Shown: positions 1 to 6,613 of the stretch, in pieces
How positions within the stretch are numbered: position 1 is the first letter of the stretch
Layout of the letters: each line of letters starts with the position of its first letter
Source of the DNA: Burkholderia sp. 4M9327F10
Lineage (GTDB): Bacteria > Pseudomonadota > Gammaproteobacteria > Burkholderiales > Burkholderiaceae
Length of the DNA: 38,048 bases
NCBI RefSeq assembly: GCF_005503145.1
Contig: NZ_SCNV01000072.1
Coordinates: 1-38,048 of the forward strand
Reading direction: 5' to 3'
The notes under the pieces: generated by a model
What the model saw: the letters and a program-made list of their open reading frames with translations, nothing else
Told to the model about the DNA's origin: nothing
Database searches by the model: none
Position numbers and translations under genes: made by a program

Positions 1-40
1 ACGCAACTCCGCCACGGCTTTTGCCGTGGCGGAGTTGCGT
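1..40. repeat. Perfect 18-bp inverted repeat at the window edge
   Basis: Bases 1-18 (ACGCAACTCCGCCACGGC) are the exact reverse complement of bases 23-40, with a TTTT loop at 19-22. The repeat starts at the first base of the window and lies inside yejB. It could continue beyond the edge, or be a fold-back artefact of a contig end. Confidence 0.9.
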
Positions 41-157
41 CATCACCTGTTCGACCGGCCCACCCGGCACGAACTGCGTGACGACAAAGGTAAGGGTCAC
101 GACGCCGATCAAGGTCGGCACCATCAACAACAGACGTCTAAGAATGTATGCAAGCAT
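1..157 (-). CDS. yejB: YejB-type ABC importer permease, N-terminal part only
   Basis: Reading leftwards from the ATG at 157-155, the frame stays open to the window edge (52 codons). The start MLAYILRRLLLMVPTLIGVV, followed by a hydrophobic stretch and the FVPGGPVEQ segment, is the typical first membrane helix and periplasmic entry of YejB/DppB-type permeases of the peptide/nickel ABC family. The Yej importer brings peptides, including the antibiotic microcin C in enterobacteria, across the inner membrane. The start lies 8 bp after the yejA stop, so the two are almost certainly co-transcribed. The C-terminal part, including the remaining membrane helices, is outside the window. The last codons before the edge (from about 40 downwards) lie inside a perfect inverted repeat, so the residues after QLRHG may not be genuine. 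Confidence 0.85.
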   Translation of the reverse strand, partial: MLAYILRRLLLMVPTLIGVVTLTFVVTQFVPGGPVEQVMTQLRHGKSRGGVA

Positions 158-165
158 GGCGAACC

Positions 166-2106
166 TCAGTTTGCTGCGGTCGGTGAAGAAGCCGGCGCGG
201 CTGCGCTAAGCGCGGCCGGCGGCTTCTTGTACCAGTAGTCGATCACCCAATCTTCGTATTGGTACGAATTCGGCACGATCGTCGGGAATCCCAGCGTGGC
301 CTTGTAACCGATTCGCGCGTCCGGCGCAAAATACTGCGGCACCAGGTAGTACGAGTTGACCAGCACGCGATCGAGCGCGCGGGTTGCCGCTTCGAGGTCC
401 GAGATCGTCGTGGCGGCGAGGACGTCATGGATCAGCGCGTCGACGGCCTTCGACTGAACGCCCGGGTAGTTCTCCGAACCTACCTCCGTCGCGGCCTTGC
501 TGCCGAAACGGCGCTCCAGTTCCGCACCCGGAATCGTCACCGGGTTGTAGATGTAGGTGGTCATGTCGTACTCGAAATTGTCGAGCCGCTTCTGATACAG
601 CGCACTGTCGATTTCGCGCATATGGGCCTGGATGCCGAGCATGCCGAGCGCCTGCATGTACGGGAGAATCAGGCGGTCCATGCCAGGTTGATCATCGATG
701 ATCTCGATGGTCATTGGATTGCCGTTGTCATCGCGCAGCGCGCCGTCGCGGTAGTGCCAGCCGGCCTGCGCGAGCAGATCGCGCGCCTCGCGCAGATTGC
801 CGCGCAGCGAGTCCGGCGCCAGCGTCGTGGGCTGCTTCAGCATGGGACCGAATACTTCCGGCGGCACGCTGTCGCGCAGCGGCTCGAGCAAGGCAAGCTC
901 CTTCTGGCTCGGCATGCCCTTCGCAGCGAAGGGGCTCGCGTCGAAATAGCTTTGCTCCCGGCGATACTGGCCGTAGAACATCATCCGGTTCATCCAGTCG
1001 TAGTCGAACGCCAGACTCAACGCATGACGTACACGCACATCCTTGAACATCGGCTTGCGCAGATTGATCAGGAAGCCTTGCATCTGCGCCGGGCCGTCAG
1101 GAAAGACACCCTGCTTCAGCATGCCGTTCCTGAAGTTCTTGCCGACGTATTTGCGCGCCCACTGGGTCGCGCTGTACTCGACGTGCACATCCGCATCGCC
1201 AGCCTTGAACGCTTCCAGCATGGTGTACTGGTCGAGGTAGAGCTTGAAGCGGATATGGTCGAAGCGGAACATGCCGCGGCGCGAAGGCAGATTCGCAGCC
1301 CAGTAGTTCGGATTGCGGACATAGTCGATGTCCTTGTCGTTCTTGCGCTGCTCGATCAGATACGCGCCGCTCGCGATCGGCGCCACGTTGGATATCTGGT
1401 CGAATGCCGGGCGTTTGCCATCAGGCGTCATCCCCCATTTCGGCGAAAACACCGGAATGTCGCCGGCAATCAGGGGCGCATCGCGCTCGGGACGGACGAA
1501 CTCAAAGCGGATAGTGAGGTTGTCGACAACCGTCGCCTTCTTGATCACCGCAAACTGTGCGTTAAACAGCGGTGAGGCCTGAGGGCTTTTCAGCGTATCC
1601 AGAGAATACTTCACGTCCGCAGCGGTGATCGGGTCGCCGTTCGAAAAACGCGCTGCCGGATTGATGTGGAACGTCGCGGAGGTCAGGTCCGGCGCCACTT
1701 CAACATCGTCTGCGATGAGTGCGTACTCGGAAGCGAGTTCGTCCCAGCTGCGTTGCATGAGCGTGTCGAACATCAGGTTCTGAATGTCCGGCGCGGCCGC
1801 GCCACGGACCAGAAACGGATTGAGCGAGTCGTAACTCTGAAGTTCGTTGTAATTCTCGAAGTTCAGCGTGCCCGTGTTGGGCGCGTCAGGGTCCGCATAG
1901 TCGAAATGCGTGAAATTGGCGGGATATTTGGGCTGATCGTATTGAGCGATCGCGGAGGCGGCGTGAGCCGGCGTGACGCCCAGGCTCATGGCGCCAAGCA
2001 GCGCGGCAGCCAGCGCCGGCGCGACGCGCGCGGCGGCTTGCCGTGTCGCCGATGCGCAAGAGATCGTCCATGTAGCGCGCGGCAACCGAAACTTCACAAG
2101 TCTCAT
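166..2106 (-). CDS. yejA: YejA-type periplasmic substrate-binding protein of a peptide ABC importer
   Basis: Extracellular solute-binding protein family 5, the periplasmic receptor that captures (oligo)peptides for the Yej ABC transporter. From the chosen ATG at 2106-2104 the protein has 646 residues, close to the usual size of YejA (about 600). It begins with a basic segment and a hydrophobic, Ala-rich signal peptide ending in TPAHA, about residue 48. After it comes the family opening FDYADPDAPNTGTLNF, then the typical PDLTSATFHINPAARFSNGDPITAADV stretch seen around residues 100-140 (split here only for description). The open frame extends upstream to 2199, but those extra residues have no signal-peptide character; an adjacent ATG at 2109 is equally possible. 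No strong ribosome site is visible. yejB follows 8 bp downstream. The TonB receptor gene lies upstream on the same strand but is separated by a terminator. Confidence 0.88.
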   Translation of the reverse strand: MRLVKFRLPRATWTISCASATRQAAARVAPALAAALLGAMSLGVTPAHAASAIAQYDQPKYPANFTHFDYADPDAPNTGTLNFENYNELQSYDSLNPFLVRGAAAPDIQNLMFDTLMQRSWDELASEYALIADDVEVAPDLTSATFHINPAARFSNGDPITAADVKYSLDTLKSPQASPLFNAQFAVIKKATVVDNLTIRFEFVRPERDAPLIAGDIPVFSPKWGMTPDGKRPAFDQISNVAPIASGAYLIEQRKNDKDIDYVRNPNYWAANLPSRRGMFRFDHIRFKLYLDQYTMLEAFKAGDADVHVEYSATQWARKYVGKNFRNGMLKQGVFPDGPAQMQGFLINLRKPMFKDVRVRHALSLAFDYDWMNRMMFYGQYRREQSYFDASPFAAKGMPSQKELALLEPLRDSVPPEVFGPMLKQPTTLAPDSLRGNLREARDLLAQAGWHYRDGALRDDNGNPMTIEIIDDQPGMDRLILPYMQALGMLGIQAHMREIDSALYQKRLDNFEYDMTTYIYNPVTIPGAELERRFGSKAATEVGSENYPGVQSKAVDALIHDVLAATTISDLEAATRALDRVLVNSYYLVPQYFAPDARIGYKATLGFPTIVPNSYQYEDWVIDYWYKKPPAALSAAAPASSPTAAN

Positions 2107-2353
2107 CATCAGTATGCGTAGGGTCGCGCGCCAGCTTATGGCCGTCACGCGGTTCGTCGGATCGACCTGAACGATGCCAGTTGCCATCGCCCCGGTCACT
2201 TAAGGCGTCGCATGGCGCCTTGGGTTACGGGTTAGTGTCGCGCGACGGGTCCAGAACCGCAGACCGCGCCGCCGACAACATTGCCTGCGTTCCTCTCGCG
2301 CTGGCCGGGTCCGGCGGTGCTGCATGCCGGCCGCGGCGACGTACGGAGAAGTT

Positions 2354-2391
2354 CACAGTGTGCTACTTACCCAACACAGTGTGCTACTTAC
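2354..2391. repeat. Pair of identical 17-nt direct repeats upstream of yejA
   Basis: CACAGTGTGCTACTTAC occurs at 2354-2370 and again, identical, at 2375-2391, with a 4-nt spacer. The 21-bp period equals about two helical turns, which would place two protein sites on one DNA face. The pair lies about 250 bp upstream of the yejA start and touches the terminator of the TonB receptor gene. An operator role is inference only. Confidence 0.6.
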
Positions 2392-2428
2392 AAAAAAGTC
2401 GCTCCGGCGGCACAAGAGCCGGAGCGAC
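2391..2428 (-). terminator. Intrinsic terminator of the TonB receptor gene
   Basis: An 11-bp perfect stem (2398-2408 pairs with 2418-2428, GTCGCTCCGGC and its complement) encloses a 9-nt loop. On the minus strand it is followed by six T residues (A run at 2392-2397). It begins 25 bp after the receptor stop codon. This is a textbook Rho-independent terminator and separates the receptor from yejA. Confidence 0.88.
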
Positions 2429-2452
2429 AGTCGTCAACAGGCTTACAACTTG

Positions 2453-5152
2453 TTAGAACTTATAGGTTGCACCGATCTGGGCAAAGCGGCCGAGGTACGT
2501 GTACAGCGATTCGTCGTAACCGGTCAGCGTTGCGGTATTGGCATTCAGCCATTCCGGATCGTACGGAGGCGCCTTGTTGAAGATGTTGTTAATGCCACCG
2601 TAGATCGTCCAGTGCTTGAAGCCCGTATATGCAACGTTCAAGTTGAACTGGCTAAACGATGACGTGGAGTAGTTCAGACCCAATGCATTCGAGTAAGGGC
2701 CCGTGTACTCCCATGCCACATCTGCGGTCCACTGGTGGAACGCCCACGACAGATCTGTATTGCCCCTCCAGCGCGGGAACGAACCGCCGAACGGCTGAGC
2801 GTACGTCAGGTCATTACCTGCGCCGTCAACCGAAGTCGCGCCACCGAGGCCGTTGATCTTGAAGTGCCACACATAGGCCCAGTCGGCGGACAACTTGAAC
2901 GTACCGATGCTGGTCGGCAGCGACTGCGCAAACGTCGCTTCGAAACCATCCGTATCGAACGAGCCCAGGTTTTCGTACGTGTTGACTTCGTACGCAATTG
3001 AGCCGTCCGCATTGTAGACAGTGGCCGACGGATCTTGCTGCGTGCCGATAGCCTTATCTACGTGGATCTTGTACCAGTCAAAGCCTACGTCAGTCGTACG
3101 GGTCGGCGACAGTTCGAAGCCGATGTTGTAGTTCTTCGTGCGCTCCGGCTGCAGTTCCGGATTGCCCCTGGTGATCGTGTTTTCCGGAAGACCGCCAGGA
3201 CCATCCGGCTGGAGGCCAAGGTTCGACGAGTTCGTGTTCTCGAGGAACTCCGGTGCGCGGAATCCACGCGTGTACGAAGCGTACGTGGTCAACTGCTGAA
3301 CCGGCTGGAACCGCAGGGCGAAACGCGGCGAGAACGCACCGCCGAAGTCGCTGTAGTGGTCATAACGGCCCGACTGGCTGAACGTCAGCATCTTGTTGAT
3401 CAGCGGAATGTCGACCTGGTAATACACGGCGGCAACATTGCGCTCGCCGTTCACTTCCTGAAGGTTCGGCGCCAGCACTGCGCCGCTCGTATAGGCCGCG
3501 CCTTCTTCGATCAGCTCGCTTTCATGCAGGAACTGCGCACCCAGACCAAAGCCGACGTCTCCGGTCGGAAGATGGAACAGGTTCGGCGTCGACAGGGTTG
3601 CGTCCAGCGCGTCGAGCTTCGAAATACCGAGGTTGTCGGCCGACTGCAGAATGCTGTTCAGGACACCCGGCGCAGCGGTCTGATTGACGAAGTTATACGT
3701 GCCGTTATTCAGCGCGTTGTTCAGGCCATTCACGTTGACCACACCGTTGAGCGTGTTGCTTACCGTGCTCATCGAATGCGTGTACGCTGTATTCCAATCC
3801 CAATCTTCCTTGCCGACCGAGAAGGTGCCCTTCACCCCCATTGCCGCGCGCCAGAAATTCGAGTTCGTCACAGAATTGTACGTGGACGGAAGGTAACCAA
3901 ACAGTTCCTGAGCGGCGCCCGTCGTGTTGTACGGATTGTTCGCCGGCACAATCGCCGAGTACGGACTGATTGTCTGAGTGGCCGCGTTGTACTGGAGCGA
4001 GTTGCCGATGGGTACAGGACCGTCGCTCGTCGTCGTCTTATTGTTGCTTTCCCACAGATCGGCGTACGCCGTCGTCTGGTCGTTGATCTTGAAATCGCCG
4101 TGAACCTTGACGTTGTAACGTTCGGTCATCGGTCCGAGCGAATAGTCTTCGGCGGTGTTCTTCAGGCACACATTGCCGCCAGTCACCGCGCCAGTTTGTA
4201 GCGCCGTCAGGCTACCGGTGTAAGGGGCGACCGTGCCGTTGCAATTCCCCGGTACCGTCGCAACACCCGTGTTCGGGTTAAGGAAATACGTCGGCGTCTG
4301 CACATTGCCGCCATATGCGCGGCCCGTAAAGTCCTGATTCTCGGTCGTATCGCGATCTGCGAGCGTAAAGCCGTTGTCTTTGTAGACGCTGGCCGTGGCC
4401 GTGATGTTGTAGCCGTCGGACGCCAGATTGCCGAAGCCGCCGAGAACGCTGAATTTGGTCGTACCGGAGCCGCCTTGCGTGGCGCCGCCGTAGCTGCCGT
4501 CGAGTTGCAGGCCCTGGAAATCATGCTTCGTGATGATGTTCACGACACCGGCGATAGCGTCCGAGCCGTACTGCGACACCGCACCCGTCTTGACGACTTC
4601 GATGCGATCAATCGCGCTCAGCGGCAGCGTATTCAGGTCGAAGAACTGGTCGGTACCGTTGACGGCGAAGGCAAACGGTGCGGCCCGTTGGCCGTCGACA
4701 AGCACCAGCGTGTACTTTTCGCTCAGGCCGCGCAGTGCGATACCGGAGCCGCCTGCCGCAAAGCTGTCGGCATTGGCTTCACCCCAACTGTTGGCCGAAT
4801 TGGCAGAGATGTTGCGCATATAATCGGCGACGCTCTGCTGACCCGAGCTCTGGATATCCTTGTTCGAGATAACCTGAACCTGATTGAAGCCAGTCTTGTC
4901 CGCCTGGCGGATCAGCGACCCCGTCACCTGAAACGTCTTCAACTGCTTGACGTTCTTGTCGTTTGTCGCTGCTGCCGTGCCTGAAGCCGCTGCCGGAGCG
5001 GCAGCTGCTGCCGTACCCGAAGCCGCTGCCGCCGGCGCCCCCGCCGTAGCCGGCTGGCTTTGTGCAAACGCCGGAACGGCGAATGCGGTGGTCAGTGCTA
5101 GTTCGGCCCAGATTATTCTTCTGATGGCCAGCGCCAATGCCCGTTGTTTCAT
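2453..5152 (-). CDS. TonB-dependent outer-membrane receptor
   Basis: An 899-residue outer-membrane active transporter that imports a scarce substrate using energy from TonB-ExbB-ExbD. The ATG at 5152 is preceded by an AGGGG ribosome site; a GTG five codons further upstream overlaps that site and is unlikely. Features in order: a signal peptide ending in AVPAFA; an Ala-rich linker built from a duplicated segment; a plug domain starting near TFQVTGSLI, with ISNKDIQSSG, GIALRGLSEKYTLVLVDGQR and IDRIEVVKTGAVSQYGSDAI; then a long beta-barrel rich in aromatic/Gly strands, ending in the barrel-type terminus GATYKF. No convincing TonB box is visible. The substrate cannot be read from the sequence. 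An XRE-cupin regulator lies upstream on the same strand and the Yej importer downstream, so peptide-like substrates are a reasonable guess. It has its own terminator. Confidence 0.92.
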   Translation of the reverse strand: MKQRALALAIRRIIWAELALTTAFAVPAFAQSQPATAGAPAAAASGTAAAAAPAAASGTAAATNDKNVKQLKTFQVTGSLIRQADKTGFNQVQVISNKDIQSSGQQSVADYMRNISANSANSWGEANADSFAAGGSGIALRGLSEKYTLVLVDGQRAAPFAFAVNGTDQFFDLNTLPLSAIDRIEVVKTGAVSQYGSDAIAGVVNIITKHDFQGLQLDGSYGGATQGGSGTTKFSVLGGFGNLASDGYNITATASVYKDNGFTLADRDTTENQDFTGRAYGGNVQTPTYFLNPNTGVATVPGNCNGTVAPYTGSLTALQTGAVTGGNVCLKNTAEDYSLGPMTERYNVKVHGDFKINDQTTAYADLWESNNKTTTSDGPVPIGNSLQYNAATQTISPYSAIVPANNPYNTTGAAQELFGYLPSTYNSVTNSNFWRAAMGVKGTFSVGKEDWDWNTAYTHSMSTVSNTLNGVVNVNGLNNALNNGTYNFVNQTAAPGVLNSILQSADNLGISKLDALDATLSTPNLFHLPTGDVGFGLGAQFLHESELIEEGAAYTSGAVLAPNLQEVNGERNVAAVYYQVDIPLINKMLTFSQSGRYDHYSDFGGAFSPRFALRFQPVQQLTTYASYTRGFRAPEFLENTNSSNLGLQPDGPGGLPENTITRGNPELQPERTKNYNIGFELSPTRTTDVGFDWYKIHVDKAIGTQQDPSATVYNADGSIAYEVNTYENLGSFDTDGFEATFAQSLPTSIGTFKLSADWAYVWHFKINGLGGATSVDGAGNDLTYAQPFGGSFPRWRGNTDLSWAFHQWTADVAWEYTGPYSNALGLNYSTSSFSQFNLNVAYTGFKHWTIYGGINNIFNKAPPYDPEWLNANTATLTGYDESLYTYLGRFAQIGATYKF
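4971..5031. repeat. Duplicated segment in the Ala-rich linker of the TonB receptor
   Basis: Bases 4971-4995 recur at 5007-5031 with two mismatches in 25 positions (period 36 bp). This encodes the repeated AAASGTAAA motif between the signal peptide and plug. It looks like an in-frame tandem duplication in a low-complexity linker. Confidence 0.7.
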
Positions 5153-5167
5153 TTTTCCCCTTCTCAC

Positions 5168-5531
5168 TCGTCAGTAAGGCCACACTTGTTGTGCGATGAG
5201 AGGTCCCACCGACCTCTCTACTCGATTTGCAGCGACGCCGCGCCACATTCCGCCAAAGTTGCCCCGCAGCCCTACAACTTCACGAACTGAACAACGTCTA
5301 GACCAGTGCAGCGAGATAGACGGGGCACCCCAGCTTATTTAATTTCGGACTACTAACACATCACATATTAATTCGATTTGCTTTCGAATACATTTCAATC
5401 CGCTAATAAAACTGGTTTGACCGAACCGTTTATTAGCCGATTGGCATTGCCTGCTCAAAACCAAGGGTTAACCTGTAGGACTACTTATAAATGTATTCAG
5501 ACTGCGCCATCTCAAACACGATGTCCTGCGA
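5168..5531. other. AT-rich intergenic region upstream of the TonB receptor
   Basis: These 364 bases separate the XRE-cupin regulator stop from the receptor start and are clearly more AT-rich than the surrounding genes, particularly 5330-5500. They must contain the receptor promoter if the two genes are not one transcript. I see an imperfect dyad at 5402-5439 (listed separately) and no convincing short gene. Confidence 0.5.
5402..5439. promoter_or_regulatory. Imperfect inverted repeat, possible operator of the TonB receptor gene
   Basis: The left arm GCTAATAAAACTGGTT and the reverse complement of the right arm (GGCTAATAAACGGTTC) match over most of their length, apart from two single-base insertions. 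The dyad is centred near 5420, about 270 bp upstream of the receptor start. It has no T run, so a terminator is unlikely. A regulator site is inferred, not shown. Confidence 0.4.
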
Positions 5532-6107
5532 CTAAAACAACCTCGGCGTCCCTACCCAGACAAGCACGGTTTCTTCGCCTGCTGTGTTGGCCCATGCATG
5601 CGGGACCGTTGACTCGTAATGCGCGGTGTCACCGGCTTGCAACACGAAGGTCGTACCTTCCAGAGTGAGAGCAATCTGGCCGCTCATCACGTACAAAAAC
5701 TCTTCCCCTGCGTGCGTCGTCACTTCCGACGGTTGCTGGCCCGCTGGCATCCTCACCAGAATCGCTTCCAGCTTGCGGTCCACCGACAGGTTCGTCAGCC
5801 TGCCAAACAGGTTGGCCGAATCGGCAAACCCAAAAAACTTCAGCTCGTCGCCGCGGCACACCGACTTGGCTTCAGTCGGCGTATCGACGAAGTACTGCAC
5901 CGTGACACCCAGCGCCTGCGCGATACCAACTAGCGACGTGATCGACGGCGTTGCCTGCCCGCGTTCCACTTGCGACAGGAACGGTTTCGAGATGCCTGCC
6001 GCTTTCGCCGTTTCATCGAGCGTGCGATTTAGCCGCTGTCGCAACGCGCGAATCTTGCTGCCTATCGCGAGTGCGGCTGATGCCTTCTTATCAAGTGGCG
6101 GAACCAT
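5532..6107 (-). CDS. XRE-family regulator with C-terminal cupin domain
   Basis: A 191-residue transcription factor. Residues about 16-70 form an XRE helix-turn-helix (IGSKIRALRQRLNRTLDETA, then GISKPFLSQVERGQATPSI, the typical recognition segment). Residues about 115-190 form a cupin-2 beta barrel (EEFLYVMSGQIALTLEG, then LQAGDTAHYESTVPHAWAN), which in this family binds a small effector. Such regulators commonly control amino-acid, polyamine or other small-metabolite uptake and catabolism. The ATG at 6107 was preferred; the frame also has a TTG at 6131. A 7-bp dyad just upstream (6131-6155) may serve autoregulation. The next gene on the strand is the TonB receptor, a plausible target. Confidence 0.88.
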   Translation of the reverse strand: MVPPLDKKASAALAIGSKIRALRQRLNRTLDETAKAAGISKPFLSQVERGQATPSITSLVGIAQALGVTVQYFVDTPTEAKSVCRGDELKFFGFADSANLFGRLTNLSVDRKLEAILVRMPAGQQPSEVTTHAGEEFLYVMSGQIALTLEGTTFVLQAGDTAHYESTVPHAWANTAGEETVLVWVGTPRLF

Positions 6108-6130
6108 AGCAAGACAGAATCCAGTAGTCA

Positions 6131-6155
6131 AAATTTGTTTGATCTAAGCAAATTT
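6131..6155. promoter_or_regulatory. Inverted repeat upstream of the XRE-cupin regulator
   Basis: AAATTTG (6131-6137) and CAAATTT (6149-6155) are exact complements with an 11-nt spacer. They lie 24-48 bases before the chosen start. This is the usual place for an autoregulatory operator, but the sequence is AT-rich and the match could be chance. Confidence 0.4.
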
Positions 6156-6195
6156 AGTTTCATTGAAAGCGCGACGTCAGGCGCCAAATCGGTTG

Positions 6196-6253
6196 AAAAA
6201 TTGGGTGGGCGCTCGCCCTGGGTGACAACCGGGTGAGGCCGGTTACCTGGGCG
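6196..6253 (-). promoter_or_regulatory. Foldable segment with alternative hairpins before a T run
   Basis: On the minus strand, GGGCG-type and CGCCC-type blocks at 6207-6211, 6214-6218 and 6249-6253 can pair in two mutually exclusive ways. A perfect 6-bp inner stem (6227-6232 with 6239-6244) supports the larger hairpin. The smaller hairpin is followed by five T residues (A run 6196-6200). The arrangement resembles an attenuator or terminator about 90-150 bp upstream of the XRE-cupin gene. This is inference from pairing only. Confidence 0.35.
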
Positions 6254-6570
6254 ACGGACGAATTCATCCAGACTCCGGGAAGGTTGAATGCACAACTAAA
6301 GTGCGAGCGCATTCCCTTCCAGCCTGGAATCGTTGAGTTGAAAGTCAGAAAACAGCATGCGCGCAGCCAGCGATGTTTGCGCCGGCCGGCGCGAGCGCAT
6401 TGATGCGCCTGCTGGAAAGACGATATCAAGACAAAATCGTCCGTCAAACTTTTTTTGATGGGAACAGACAGTGTTTAGAGCATTTCCTCCAATTACGAGG
6501 TGAACTCTCGACACAAAGCCCAGTGTAGATCGAATTTCGAGCCTGGGCGGCCCGCTAGCCGCAAGCGGGG

Positions 6571-6600
6571 AAAACCCTCGTCGCAATTTCGCGACAGGGG
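6571..6600 (-). terminator. Probable intrinsic terminator downstream of uvrA
   Basis: On the minus strand a stem of GTCGC with GCGAC (6580-6584, 6591-6595), extended by CCC/GGG, is followed by TTTT (6571-6574). It starts about 14 bases after the uvrA stop. The T tract is short, so efficiency is uncertain. Confidence 0.6.
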
Positions 6601-6613
6601 TCTCCCCGCGGCG

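Larger units (their letters stand above)
6132..6613. other. Intergenic region between uvrA and the XRE-cupin regulator
   Basis: No credible gene is seen in these 482 bases. They hold a likely uvrA terminator at 6571-6600, a GC palindrome at 6379-6392, a foldable segment at 6196-6253, and the AAATTTG dyad next to the regulator start. Confidence 0.5.

Noticed and set aside
6379..6392. 14-bp palindrome GCGCCGGCCGGCGC in the uvrA downstream region
   Set aside because: Short GC palindromes of this kind are common by chance in GC-rich DNA, and no T run or gene boundary is next to it.
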